From JAMXLO01 sp963791495 (GTDB lineage Bacteria > Pseudomonadota > Alphaproteobacteria > Acetobacterales > Acetobacteraceae): a stretch of DNA of 64,000 nt. How positions within the stretch are numbered: the first letter of the stretch is position 1; each line of letters opens with the position of its first letter. This document shows positions 16,960 to 25,313 of the stretch, piece by piece. Under the pieces are notes generated by a model. It saw only the letters and a list, made by a program, of their open reading frames with translations. It made no database searches and was not told where the DNA came from. A program made the translations under genes and the position numbers. The stretch spans positions 62,001 through 126,000 of the forward strand of contig CAWBST010000020.1 in assembly GCA_963791495.1 (NCBI GenBank), written 5' to 3'.

Positions 16960-18048
16960 TCAGGCGACGCGGAATTCGGCCAGGGTGTCGTAGTTGGGAT
17001 CCGCGCCGATGCCGGGCACGTTGGGCGGGCTGACCGTGCCATCGTCGTTCAGCGTGAGAGTGTGGCGGTAGACGCGGCCCCACATCGGATCGACGGTATC
17101 GCGGTAGAATTCGAGAATCAGGCCGTTCGATATCGCCGCCACAAGGTGCACGTGGATGTCCTGCGAGCCGTGCGGCGCGATGTCCAGATCGTTCGCCTGC
17201 GCCAGCGCCGCGACTTTCATGAATTCTGTCACGCCGCCCAGGATCTTGGCATCGGCATTCAGGATCGCGGCGCACTCATGCCGGATCAGGTCGCGGAAGC
17301 CATAGCGCGTGTATTCGTTCTCGCCTGTCGCGATCGGAATGCTGGTCGCCTGCGCGAGTTTCCGATGGCCATCGTAGTCGTCGGGAGCCACGGGTTCCTC
17401 GAACCAGAAGATGTCATAGTCCTCGATGCGCTTCGCGAGCTGGATCGCCTCATAGTAACGATAGGCACAGTTTGCATCGACCATGAGCTTCACGCTCGGC
17501 CCCACTGCCTCACGCGCGACACGTACGCGTGCCACGTCCTCGGCGATCGGCACGGCGCCGATCTTCATCTTCACCGCCTTGGCACCCATGCGCACGTTGT
17601 CTTCCATCTCGCGCGCGAGCTCGCGGAGACCTTTGCCCTCCTCGTAGTAGCCACCGGCGATATAGGTCGGCACGCGGTCGCGGAAGCCGCCGAGCAGCTT
17701 GTACAACGGCAGGTTGGCGAACTTGGCGCGGATGTCCCACAGACCGATATCGATCGCCGAGATCGCGCGGGTCGTCAGGCCGCGGCGGCCGATCAACTTC
17801 GGTTCCCACATCTTCTGCCAGAGACGCTCGACGTCGATCGGGTCCTCGCCGATGAGCATGGGTGTGAGCCGCGCAATGGTGGCGCGCTCGATATCTCCAC
17901 CGCCGCCGAGGCCGATGCCTGTGATGCCCTCGGTGGTCGCGATCTCCGCCACCGCGAAGTTCACATGCGTGTAGGTGTGCTTGCCGTTGGCGATCGGCTT
18001 GTGCCGTGGCCAGCGGAACTCCTTTGTGGTGATGCCGGTGATCTTCAT
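16960..18048 (-). CDS. Mandelate racemase/muconate lactonizing enzyme family protein
   Basis: A 362-residue enolase-superfamily enzyme, of the kind that abstracts a proton alpha to a carboxylate in racemases and sugar-acid dehydratases. It has the capping domain (residues 1-130) and a barrel with KMKIG near residue 160, metal ligands in LMVDANCAY, WFEEPV and ATGENEYTR, and a late His in DIAPHGSQDIH. This Lys/His pair is typical of the mandelate racemase subgroup. The start at 18048 has GGAGG six bases upstream; a longer frame lacks one. It forms an operon with the AroQ-like gene downstream. Substrate is likely a sugar acid or related hydroxy-acid. Confidence 0.88.
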   Translation of the reverse strand: MKITGITTKEFRWPRHKPIANGKHTYTHVNFAVAEIATTEGITGIGLGGGGDIERATIARLTPMLIGEDPIDVERLWQKMWEPKLIGRRGLTTRAISAIDIGLWDIRAKFANLPLYKLLGGFRDRVPTYIAGGYYEEGKGLRELAREMEDNVRMGAKAVKMKIGAVPIAEDVARVRVAREAVGPSVKLMVDANCAYRYYEAIQLAKRIEDYDIFWFEEPVAPDDYDGHRKLAQATSIPIATGENEYTRYGFRDLIRHECAAILNADAKILGGVTEFMKVAALAQANDLDIAPHGSQDIHVHLVAAISNGLILEFYRDTVDPMWGRVYRHTLTLNDDGTVSPPNVPGIGADPNYDTLAEFRVA

Positions 18049-18086
18049 GCTGCTGCCTCCGCTGCAACGCCTCTCATTCAACGTCC

Positions 18087-18920
18087 TCAGTCCGGCACGC
18101 GCAAGCGCACAGACACGGGGCAATGGTCAGACAGGCGCTGCTTCCATTCCGCGCCTGTCTCGCGATAGGTGAGCACGCGCAGCGTGTCAGGCTGTAGCCA
18201 CTCGCGCGCGGCGCCGCCCAGCATGATGTGATCGATGAACGCTTCGCCGCCCCAGCATGGGCTGGCGCGGCCCTCGGTGGCCCGTGTCAACGGAGCTGCC
18301 TGGCGCAGTGCGGACCAGAGTTGATCGCGTCCATCCATGTGGCGGTTGAAGTCGCCGAGGATTGCGAATGCCGTGCCTTCGGTGCGTCGTGCGCTAATCC
18401 AGTCGAGCAGCGGTGACAACTGCGCGCGCAATTCGGTGCAGGAGCGGCGCGTGGTGTTGCTGAGACGCGCATCGGGGCAACCGGTCTTCAGATGAACGGC
18501 AAGCACGCGCAGCGGCGGCTGCAGTTGCAGCGTAACGTCGACGCCGCTGCGCAATTGGCGGCCCGGGTCCACGTCGAGGCCGGTCAGGTCGGGATTGACG
18601 TCGTAGTGAAGGCCACGCCGCACCACGATGCCGACGCGCTGGACCACGTGGTCATGGCTCAGATGGATGGAGTACTTGTCGGGCGGGAAGACGCTCGCTG
18701 TGATTGCGGGGCCGTCCACTTCCTGGACGGCGATCACGTCGGCGTCGAGTTCGGTGGCGTAGCGGCGCAGCAGGTCGATGTCCTGCGGCCTCTTCGGATG
18801 CACGTCGGGGGGCAGATCGCGATCACTGGTGGTGAGCCATTCGAGGTTCCAGGTCGCCAGCTTCAGTTCCGTGGCGGTGGCACTCGGGGGCAGGAGCAGA
18901 AGCGTGAGAGAGATCGCCAT
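18087..18920 (-). CDS. Secreted endonuclease/exonuclease/phosphatase family protein
   Basis: A 277-residue protein with a short signal peptide (AISLTLLLLPPSATATE) followed by the EEP fold: LATWNLEWL, VIAVQEVDG (metal-binding Glu), LAVHLKTGC, GDFNRHMD (catalytic Asp/Asn) and a terminal SDHCPVSV with the catalytic Asp-His pair. This fold hydrolyses phosphodiesters in DNA, sphingomyelin or inositol phosphates; the exported location suggests scavenging of nucleic acid or phosphate esters. ATG 18920 is used because an upstream extension translates a palindromic repeat element. The gene is the last of the minus-strand run starting with dsbB. Confidence 0.82.
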   Translation of the reverse strand: MAISLTLLLLPPSATATELKLATWNLEWLTTSDRDLPPDVHPKRPQDIDLLRRYATELDADVIAVQEVDGPAITASVFPPDKYSIHLSHDHVVQRVGIVVRRGLHYDVNPDLTGLDVDPGRQLRSGVDVTLQLQPPLRVLAVHLKTGCPDARLSNTTRRSCTELRAQLSPLLDWISARRTEGTAFAILGDFNRHMDGRDQLWSALRQAAPLTRATEGRASPCWGGEAFIDHIMLGGAAREWLQPDTLRVLTYRETGAEWKQRLSDHCPVSVRLRVPD

Positions 18921-18953
18921 CGCCGCGAGAGCGGGGAGGCCGGCAAGACTGTA

Positions 18954-18971
18954 TTCCCGCTTTCGCGGGAA
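18954..18971. repeat. REP-type palindromic element
   Basis: TTCCCGC and GCGGGAA flank a four-base loop (TTTC). This is the core of a widespread proteobacterial intergenic repeat whose translation gives the well-known SFPRKRE. It sits between the alpha/beta hydrolase and nuclease genes and could act as a transcription attenuator or mRNA 3' end stabiliser. Confidence 0.7.
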
Positions 18972-18997
18972 CGACGAGAAGGGTGGCGGGCTTGGCG

Positions 18998-19777
18998 TCA
19001 CTCGTCGGCGGCGATGAATTTGGCTACCCGTGCCGCGAATGCGGCGGGCTGCTCGATCTCCGGATGATGGCCTGCCTGCTCGATCAGTTCGAAGTGTGCG
19101 CCTGGAATCAGTTTGGCGTAGCCGCGGCCGTAGTCGGGTGTCACCACGCGGTCGCTGGCGCCCCACAGCACAAGCGTCGGGACCGCGATGCGGCACAACC
19201 AACGCGGCAGGTTCGGGTTGTACATGAACGGCTGCCAGCCGTAGAGGCACAGTGCGTTGCGGTTGCGCGCATGCACGACGACCGCGTCGTCCGACATTGC
19301 ATTGAAGTCGGTCGGCCATTTCGCCGGATCATGCCAGGTGCTGCGCTGCACCTCATCGGGTGCAGTGTTGAACAGATCGAGGATGTCGCGACTTTCCCGA
19401 TCGCCCAGCTTGATGCCGAGAGGATCGACCAGGATCAATCGCGACAGCCGGTGACAGCACGCGGCCGCGATCTCGGCGGCGAGCCAGCCGCCGAACGAAA
19501 ACCCCAGCAATGTCACCTTTTCGTGCGGCAGGGTCTCCAGCAGGTCGAGATAGAGATGCACCAGATCATAGACGGTGTCGAAGTCGGCCGGCCGGGTTGA
19601 GTGACCGAATCCCGGATGCGAGGGCGCGATGATTTCGCTGTGCGCTGCGAGCATATCGAGGAATGGCGCCTGCGGGTCCACTGTGTGCAGGCCATGCAGC
19701 AGCACGATCGGCGGCCCCTTGCCTTTGCGCAGGACTTCGAGGTCGATGCCGCGTATTGCGAGTTGCTCGATTGCCAT
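18998..19777 (-). CDS. Alpha/beta hydrolase
   Basis: A 259-residue alpha/beta-hydrolase-fold enzyme. The oxyanion-hole region is VLLHGLHT, the nucleophile elbow is GFSFGG (Ser near residue 98), the acid is in WGASDRVVTPDYG and the catalytic His is in AGHHPEIEQP. The triad is complete. The start (19777) lies eight bases after the coq7 stop and follows GGGAG, so it is the third gene of the dsbB-coq7 operon. Similar to meta-cleavage-product hydrolases and esterases; the true substrate is not clear from sequence. Confidence 0.85.
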   Translation of the reverse strand: MAIEQLAIRGIDLEVLRKGKGPPIVLLHGLHTVDPQAPFLDMLAAHSEIIAPSHPGFGHSTRPADFDTVYDLVHLYLDLLETLPHEKVTLLGFSFGGWLAAEIAAACCHRLSRLILVDPLGIKLGDRESRDILDLFNTAPDEVQRSTWHDPAKWPTDFNAMSDDAVVVHARNRNALCLYGWQPFMYNPNLPRWLCRIAVPTLVLWGASDRVVTPDYGRGYAKLIPGAHFELIEQAGHHPEIEQPAAFAARVAKFIAADE

Positions 19778-19785
19778 TGCACTCC

Positions 19786-20334
19786 CTATATGCGTTCGCT
19801 GACCCTGATCGCCACCTTGCAGCCGGCCTTGATCGCCGCCGACAGCAGCCGGTAGCCGGGCACCTGCTCCGCGCCATGCTGCAGCCCGATGTCGCGATGC
19901 TGCAACTCGTCGTCGCGGAACCTGACCAGCGTATTGCGCAGCACATCCTCGCTGTCGTCCAGGGCGGCGATCTGGTCGGCATAGTGTGCGTCGATCGCTT
20001 CCTCGACCGCGACCGTGCAGGCCATCGCCGCGCGTTCTCCTAGTACGGCGGTCGCCGCGCCGAGAGCGAAGCCGGCCAGATGCCACAGCGGCAGCATGGC
20101 GGTCGGACGCACGCGGCGGTCCGCGAGCAGATCGGCAAACCGATCCAGGTGCTGGCGTTCCTGTTGCTGCATCTCTCGCAATACGGGGGCCGTCTCACTC
20201 CGTCGCAGCACCGCAAGCTGGCCGGCGTAGATGCGCGCCGCGCCATACTCGCCGGCGTGATCCACGCGGAGCATGCGCGCAACACTGGTCTCATGTGGCG
20301 GATCGCCGGGCAGCCGTCGTCGCGTGTCGTTCAT
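19786..20334 (-). CDS. coq7: 2-polyprenyl-3-methyl-6-methoxy-1,4-benzoquinone monooxygenase (Coq7)
   Basis: Coq7 is the di-iron hydroxylase that adds the C6 hydroxyl in ubiquinone synthesis, at the inner membrane. The 182-residue protein shows the two-fold ferritin-like repeat with all iron ligands: DHAGEYGA, QQQERQHLDRF, AVEEAIDAHY and RDDELQHRD. A central hydrophobic helix (LWHLAGFALGAATAVLG) matches the membrane-binding segment. It overlaps dsbB by four bases and is followed eight bases later by the hydrolase gene, so translation is likely coupled. Confidence 0.93.
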   Translation of the reverse strand: MNDTRRRLPGDPPHETSVARMLRVDHAGEYGAARIYAGQLAVLRRSETAPVLREMQQQERQHLDRFADLLADRRVRPTAMLPLWHLAGFALGAATAVLGERAAMACTVAVEEAIDAHYADQIAALDDSEDVLRNTLVRFRDDELQHRDIGLQHGAEQVPGYRLLSAAIKAGCKVAIRVSERI

Positions 20335-20828
20335 GCAACGCTCCTGTCGCGCCAGAGGAAGATGCCGAGAAGCATCGCGAAACCAAGCGCGTAGAGCAGG
20401 TTCATTGCTGCCATCGAGATCGGCAGTCCAGGGATCAGATAGGCAGCGTCATCGCATGGTTTGGCCGGCCGTGCCGGCATCTGTGCCAGGCGCTCCGCGA
20501 TCGAGCCGCCGGTGAATCGCGGTGCGGTGCATTCGGGCAGAGGGCTCGGCCAGTAGTGCTGCTCGACCCCCACGTGCACGGTGGCGAGCGCCGCATCGAC
20601 CAGCATCGACAACACGACCAGCGCGAGCAGCACCCGCGCCCAGCGATGCGGCACAACGGTGGCCAGCAGCGCGAGAGCGATCGCCACGCGGTACGGCCAG
20701 CGCTCCAGCAGGCAGAGGGCGCATGGCACGAGGCCCTCCCACCTCTCTGACGCCAGCGCCAGCCCCAGCGCGAAGGCCGCGGCGAGTGCGCTTATGAGGG
20801 CGATGCCGCGAATGCCTGGCAGCGTCAT
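20331..20828 (-). CDS. dsbB: Disulfide bond formation protein B (DsbB)
   Basis: DsbB reoxidises periplasmic DsbA and passes electrons to ubiquinone. The 165-residue protein has four hydrophobic helices, the first periplasmic pair as CALC at residues 36-39 (VPCALCLLERWPYR) and the second pair as PECTAPRF and KPCDDA in the second loop. The ERWPY after CxxC is the family signature. It is the first gene of an operon with coq7, a sensible pairing because both work with quinones. Start ATG 20828. Confidence 0.92.
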   Translation of the reverse strand: MTLPGIRGIALISALAAAFALGLALASERWEGLVPCALCLLERWPYRVAIALALLATVVPHRWARVLLALVVLSMLVDAALATVHVGVEQHYWPSPLPECTAPRFTGGSIAERLAQMPARPAKPCDDAAYLIPGLPISMAAMNLLYALGFAMLLGIFLWRDRSVA

Positions 20829-20924
20829 GGCGGCGATGTGCCCTGCTTCGATCGCCTACGCAAGCCGTTGCCGCTCGCCGTGCCGCGGCCTAGGCTCGCG
20901 CCATCCAGGCAAGGAGAAATCCCG

Positions 20925-21551
20925 ATGCGTCGCATTCTGTGGGGCCGCGCCACGTCCAGCAATGTGATGAAGGCGATCTGGACGCTCGAGGAGTTGCAGC
21001 TTCCGTATGAGCGGATCGATGTCGGCGGCTCGTTCGGCAAGACCGACACGGCGGACTATCGTGCAATGAACCCGACGGGCCTTGTGCCGACCTTGCAGGA
21101 AGACGACTTCACGCTGTGGGAGAGCAACGCGATCTGCCGCTATCTCTGCCATGCGCATGCGCCGCACTCGAAGCTGTGGCCGCAGGAACCGCACGCGCGC
21201 GCCAATGTTGATCGCTGGATGGATGCGCAGCAGACGCTGCTGAACCGGCCGATCGGTGTGGTGTTCTGGGGCCTGGTGCGGACGCCGCCCGACAAACGCG
21301 ACATGGCGGCGATCAGGCAGGGCGTGGAGGACGCTGCGCGCGTCTGGGGCATGGTCTCGGCGGAGCTGGCGAAGCATGCCTATCTGGTGGGCGACGATCT
21401 GACGCTGGCCGACATCCCGTGGGGCCCGCATCTGCATCGCTGGTTCAACATGGATTTCGATCGCCCGGAGGTACCGCACCTGCGTGCGTGGTACGATCGG
21501 CTGCTGGAGCGGCCGGCGTACAAGCGACATCTGGCAGGGCCGGTGGTGTAG
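20925..21551 (+). CDS. Glutathione S-transferase
   Basis: A 208-residue cytosolic GST. The N-terminal thioredoxin fold shows LWGRATSSNVMKAIW (catalytic Ser/Thr region), the cis-Pro in GLVPTL and the glutathione gamma-Glu contact ESNAICRYL. The C-terminal helical domain has the capping motif VGDDLTLADIPWGPHLHRW. The ATG at 20925 has AAGGAG nine bases upstream; a longer frame from 20838 has none. It is followed without a gap by the methyltransferase gene (stop at 21551, GTG at 21552). Confidence 0.9.
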   Translation: MRRILWGRATSSNVMKAIWTLEELQLPYERIDVGGSFGKTDTADYRAMNPTGLVPTLQEDDFTLWESNAICRYLCHAHAPHSKLWPQEPHARANVDRWMDAQQTLLNRPIGVVFWGLVRTPPDKRDMAAIRQGVEDAARVWGMVSAELAKHAYLVGDDLTLADIPWGPHLHRWFNMDFDRPEVPHLRAWYDRLLERPAYKRHLAGPVV

Positions 21552-22376
21552 GTGCCGGCGACGTCATTCGATCCTGAGGCTGTCCGCAGTTTCGAACATG
21601 CGCGCTGGCAACGGGCAGCCGGCGTCTACGAAGCGACGTTCGCAAGCGCGACCAGTCGGTTCATCGAGGCATTGCTCGATGCGGCGCAGATTGCGCGTGG
21701 CACGCACATGCTCGACATCGCTTGCGGGCCCGGTTTGCTCGCGTCCGGCGCACGTGCGCGCGGCGCGGTGGCGCGGGGCGTGGATTTCTCGCCGGCGATG
21801 CTTGCTGTCGCCCGGGCGCGCGACGCGGCGGTGCAGTTCGACGAGGGTGACATCGAGGCGCTGCCGTATGCGGACGCGACGTTCGATGCCGTGGTCGCGA
21901 ATTTCGGTATCCATCACGCACCGCGGCCGCTGCTCGCATTGCGCGAGGCGCATCGCGTGCTGCGTGGCGGCGGGCATGTCGCGTTCAGCTTCTGGGCGGA
22001 GCCAGGTGAGAATATCGCCTGGAAGCTGGTGTTCGACGCGATCGGGCAGCATGGCGATCGAGCCGCGGTAAGGGCGCCTGCGCCCGGCGGTGGGTTCGCC
22101 ACGGCGGCGCAATGCGCCGATGCCCTGCGCGAGGTCGGCTTTGCCGACTGCACGACGCGCATGGTGCGCGCAACCTGGCAGCATCGCGATGCGCGGGCGC
22201 TAGTGACGGCGTTGCAGGCGGGGACCGCGCGTATGGCGGCGATGCTCGAGGCACAGTGGCCGGACGCCATGACAGCGATTGTCTCCGACATCGCGGACAA
22301 CGCCGAGCGCTACCGCAACGGAGACTATATCGCCGTGCCGATCGCCGCGGTGATCGCCTCCGGCGTTCGGCGCTGA
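21552..22376 (+). CDS. Class I SAM-dependent methyltransferase
   Basis: A UbiE/Coq5-like small-molecule methyltransferase of 274 residues. Motif I is MLDIACGPGLLA (residues 53-64), motif II region GVDFSPAMLAVAR, then GDIEALPYADATFDAVVANF and HRVLRGGGHVAFSFW. It starts with GTG directly after the GST stop, so translation is probably coupled. The position between a GST and a small unknown protein does not tell the substrate. Confidence 0.85.
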   Translation: MPATSFDPEAVRSFEHARWQRAAGVYEATFASATSRFIEALLDAAQIARGTHMLDIACGPGLLASGARARGAVARGVDFSPAMLAVARARDAAVQFDEGDIEALPYADATFDAVVANFGIHHAPRPLLALREAHRVLRGGGHVAFSFWAEPGENIAWKLVFDAIGQHGDRAAVRAPAPGGGFATAAQCADALREVGFADCTTRMVRATWQHRDARALVTALQAGTARMAAMLEAQWPDAMTAIVSDIADNAERYRNGDYIAVPIAAVIASGVRR

Positions 22377-22387
22377 AGGAGGCTGGC

Positions 22388-22738
22388 GTGGACATCTACC
22401 ACGCCTGGTGCGACCTCAAGCCCGGGGTCAAGGACACCGACTTCGCTGAGAACGTCGCGGTGTATATGGGTCACCTGAAGGAGCAGGGCCTGATCGAGTC
22501 CTGGCGGCTGACGCGTCGCAAGCTCGGCCTCGCACCGCCGGGGTTCGGCGACTTCCACCTGATGATCGAGGTCAAGGATCTGGCACAGTTGGAACGGGCG
22601 TTCGAGCAGGTCGCGGGACGGGGTGAGCCAGTGGAAAGCGTGCATTTCGGCGTCAATTCGCTGGCGCAGAACGCGGTGTTCGCGCTGTACCGGGACTTCC
22701 CGGATTCGTTCCGCCGGCGCGGAGAAGAGCGGTTCTGA
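22388..22738 (+). CDS. DUF6614-like small conserved protein
   Basis: A 116-residue protein: IYHAWCDLKPGVKDTDFAEN, then GLIESWRLTRRKLGLAPPGF and GDFHLMIEVKDLAQLERAFE. These blocks fit the DUF6614 family, which probably forms a dimeric ferredoxin-like alpha/beta barrel. The start is GTG 22388, five bases after AAGGAGG. The longer frame upstream lies inside the methyltransferase gene and is not real. It is the third gene of the GST operon. Function unknown. Confidence 0.7.
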   Translation: MDIYHAWCDLKPGVKDTDFAENVAVYMGHLKEQGLIESWRLTRRKLGLAPPGFGDFHLMIEVKDLAQLERAFEQVAGRGEPVESVHFGVNSLAQNAVFALYRDFPDSFRRRGEERF

Positions 22739-22742
22739 GGAA

Positions 22743-22756
22743 CCCAACATGTTGGG
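22743..22756. promoter_or_regulatory. 14 bp perfect palindrome upstream of nrdB
   Basis: CCCAACATGTTGGG begins five bases after the DUF6614-like stop and lies 100 bases before nrdB. No T-tract follows, so it is a weak terminator candidate. It may be an operator, but it does not resemble an NrdR box. Confidence 0.35.
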
Positions 22757-22855
22757 GTACGGTTGGGGGCGATCTACTACATCTGTCACTTCCGCTTGCA
22801 ACAACCAGTGTATCGCGCTAACTAGAGGCCCATTGTCCCTACGCGGAGACGCAGC

Positions 22856-23893
22856 ATGGACGGCGCCCTACGGTCAGCCGACGAACACCCTGTGCGATTC
22901 GACCTGCTGACCGAGAATCCGGTCTTCAAGCCGTTCCGCTACCCGTGGGCCCACGAAGCTTGGCTCATCCAACAGCGTGTCCACTGGCTGCCCGAGGAGG
23001 TGCCGCTCGCCGACGATGTGAAGGACTGGCACCGCAATCTCAGCGCCGGGGAGCGGAACCTGCTGACCCAGATCTTCCGCTTCTTCACCCAGGCCGATGT
23101 GGAAGTGAACAACTGCTACATGAAGCACTACGCGCGGGTGTTCAAACCCACCGAGGTGCTGATGATGCTGTCGGCATTTTCCAACATCGAGACCGTGCAC
23201 ATCGCCGCCTACAGCCATCTGCTCGACACGATCGGCATGCCGGAGCTCGAGTATCAGGCGTTCCTCAAATACAAGGAGATGAAGGACAAGTTCGACTACA
23301 TGCAGAGCTTCACGGTCGACTCGCGGTTCGAGATCGCCAAGACGCTGGCCGCATTCGGCGCCTTCACCGAAGGTCTGCAGCTGTTCGCGTCATTCGCCAT
23401 CCTGCTGAACTTCCCTCGGTTCGGGAAGATGAAGGGGATGGGCCAGATCATCTCGTGGTCGGTGCGCGATGAGACACTGCACTGCAATTCGATCATCCGG
23501 CTGTTCCGCACCTTCGTGCAGGAGAACCAGGAACTCTGGAACGAAGATCTCAAGCGCGACATCTACCTGACCTGCGCGACCATCGTGGACCACGAGGACG
23601 CCTTCATCGATCTGGCATTCGAGCAGGGCTCAGTGGAAGGGTTAACCGCGCGCGAGGTGAAGGAGTACATCCGCTACATCGCGGATCGCCGGCTGATGCA
23701 GCTCGGCCTCAACCAGCTCTATCATGTGTCAAAGAATCCGCTGCCCTGGCTCGATGAAATGCTGAACGCGGTAGAGCACACCAACTTCTTCGAGAACCGC
23801 GCCACCGAGTACAGCCGGGCGTCGACGGCTGGAACGTGGGACGAGGCTTTTGTCGACACGACACCCGCGGACACGATCGCGGCCAGGGGATAA
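22856..23893 (+). CDS. nrdB: Ribonucleotide-diphosphate reductase, beta subunit (class I)
   Basis: NrdB houses the di-iron/tyrosyl radical cofactor that drives ribonucleotide reduction. The 345-residue protein shows the iron ligands and radical Tyr in SNIETVHIAAYSHLL (Glu, His and Tyr spaced ExxHxxxY), then FTEGLQLF and SVRDETLHC carrying the remaining Glu/His ligands. It lacks the long insertions of some alphaproteobacterial forms. The C-terminal tail lacks an obvious mismatch, but the alpha subunit nrdA is not in the window. ATG 22856 follows GCGGAGAC. Probably the essential cellular R2. Confidence 0.93.
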   Translation: MDGALRSADEHPVRFDLLTENPVFKPFRYPWAHEAWLIQQRVHWLPEEVPLADDVKDWHRNLSAGERNLLTQIFRFFTQADVEVNNCYMKHYARVFKPTEVLMMLSAFSNIETVHIAAYSHLLDTIGMPELEYQAFLKYKEMKDKFDYMQSFTVDSRFEIAKTLAAFGAFTEGLQLFASFAILLNFPRFGKMKGMGQIISWSVRDETLHCNSIIRLFRTFVQENQELWNEDLKRDIYLTCATIVDHEDAFIDLAFEQGSVEGLTAREVKEYIRYIADRRLMQLGLNQLYHVSKNPLPWLDEMLNAVEHTNFFENRATEYSRASTAGTWDEAFVDTTPADTIAARG

Positions 23894-24117
23894 GAGCCGT
23901 CTCAATTGCGCGACGATCTTCCGCTTGCAAGACAAAGCTTGTCTGTGGCGCGCGAATGTCCCATAATAATTATAGTCAGGGGGCGAAACTTGGCCCCGTA
24001 TTCGGGGATTGCGGGGGAGAGTAAGCCAGCATTGCACCAATAACGTGTAATTCACGTTAAATAAACGGAACCTGACAGATTGAGCACCCTGGTCTGAATT
24101 AGACGGGACGACGCCAC

Positions 24118-24423
24118 ATGGACACCACGATAAGCGATACAACAAACAAGGCCGACGAGGTCGGTGGGCGGGAGATTGGTGCGAGCGGGACACCGCGATA
24201 CACGCGGCGCCTGTCGGACAAGGTGTTGATCGCCTTCCACCACGCCTGCGATCAGTCCGATTTCGAGGTGGCCGAGCAGTTGCTGCACATCCTTGAGATG
24301 ATGCTGACCCGCCGTCCGCTCACGCCGGATGGCACGCGTCGGCGCAACATGGAGAGCCTCGTTGCCGCACATGAGCGGCTTTGGCATCTGCGCCATCCTC
24401 ACACAGAGGACGAGCTCCGCTAA
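24118..24423 (+). CDS. Conserved hypothetical protein (101 aa)
   Basis: A small helical protein: LSDKVLIAFHHACDQSDFEV, AEQLLHILEMMLTRRPLTPD and a final NMESLVAAHERLWHLRHP. It looks like a conserved alphaproteobacterial protein, with two helical hairpins and many charged residues and no membrane segment. Function is unknown. The 224 bases upstream, from nrdB, contain no gene and presumably hold its promoter. It overlaps the stop of the convergent methyltransferase gene by four bases. Confidence 0.7.
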   Translation: MDTTISDTTNKADEVGGREIGASGTPRYTRRLSDKVLIAFHHACDQSDFEVAEQLLHILEMMLTRRPLTPDGTRRRNMESLVAAHERLWHLRHPHTEDELR

Positions 24424-25164
24424 AGGTCGAGCGCGTTTCCGCCGCGAAGGATTGCATCAGCCTCCGCCGTGAAGGCGCCATCGGATGCGTGGAGCACGAG
24501 GCCGGGCAGCACGCGGAACGGCGTTCGGCTGCCCTTGATCCCACGCAGCAGCAGCAGCTTCGCCGGCTGTCCCGCTTTCGGCCACAAGGGCAGCATTGCG
24601 GTGGGTGCGCAGCCGGCGTCGGTGAACGCTGCAGCTGCCTCGGGCAGCAATGCGGCGGGCAGGATAAAGGTCATCGTGCCGCGCGCTCGCAAATGGCGCG
24701 CAAGGGCGGCGGCCCAAATGCGCAGCGTGCCCTCTGTCGCGCGCTTTGCTGCCCGGCGCGACGCGTCGGGCGATGGGGTGCCGGCTTCGTTGTGGTACGG
24801 CGGGTTGGCACAGGCGTGGTCAAATGCATCGAGCGGCGGCAGCGCCGCGATGTCAGCCGACATGAAGCGGAGATCAGGCCGGTCGTTGGCGGCGGCGTTT
24901 TCGCGGGCCAGCGCGACCAGCGCTCGATCCCGATCGATCCCGAGGCCCTGCACGCCTGCGACGCGGGCGGCGAGGCAGAGCAGCGCTGCGCCGGCACCGC
25001 AGCCGCCTTCCAGCACATGCGATCCCTGCCGCGCCGGTATGGTGGCCGCCAGCAGCACCGGTTCGATGCCGCTGCGGAAACCCCGTTGTGGCTGGCGCGT
25101 ACTGGACCCTGCCGCCAAGCAGATGTCCGTCTGTCACGCCGACGGGTTTACCGCTGTCAATCAT
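24420..25164 (-). pseudogene. TrmN6-like tRNA (adenine-N6) methyltransferase, one apparent frameshift
   Basis: Related enzymes methylate A37 of tRNA-Val. The N-terminus is in one frame from ATG 25164 (DSGKPVGVTDGHLLGGRVQY). At about 25090 the reading moves one base to RQPQRGFRSGIEPVLLAATI and continues intact to the stop at 24420. Motif I is LEGGCGAGAALLCLAAR and the catalytic motif IV is ANPPYHNEAG, the NPPY of N6-adenine methyltransferases. Both parts align with a complete 240-residue family member. The lesion is a single base and otherwise the gene is perfect, so a sequencing error is as likely as recent inactivation. Confidence 0.75.
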
Positions 25165-25313
25165 CTGAGTTACGCTTTCGCTGCCTCAGTCCGCCATGAC
25201 CACCGATAGCACTGGGGCTGCTTGACTGGCTGCCATCAATCACTCTGCAACGAATAGCAGAGAAGCCGGCGTCCGCGACGTCGTCAGGCGGGCGCCCAAG
25301 GGGAGGTGCCAAT

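Noticed and set aside
16741..18168. A 475-codon plus-strand frame opposite the AroQ-like and enolase-superfamily genes
   Set aside because: Antisense shadow with biased composition; the minus-strand genes have all family motifs and good ribosome-binding sites.
22743..22756. Terminator for the GST operon
   Set aside because: The palindrome is perfect but has no loop or T-tract, so it was kept only as a weak regulatory candidate.
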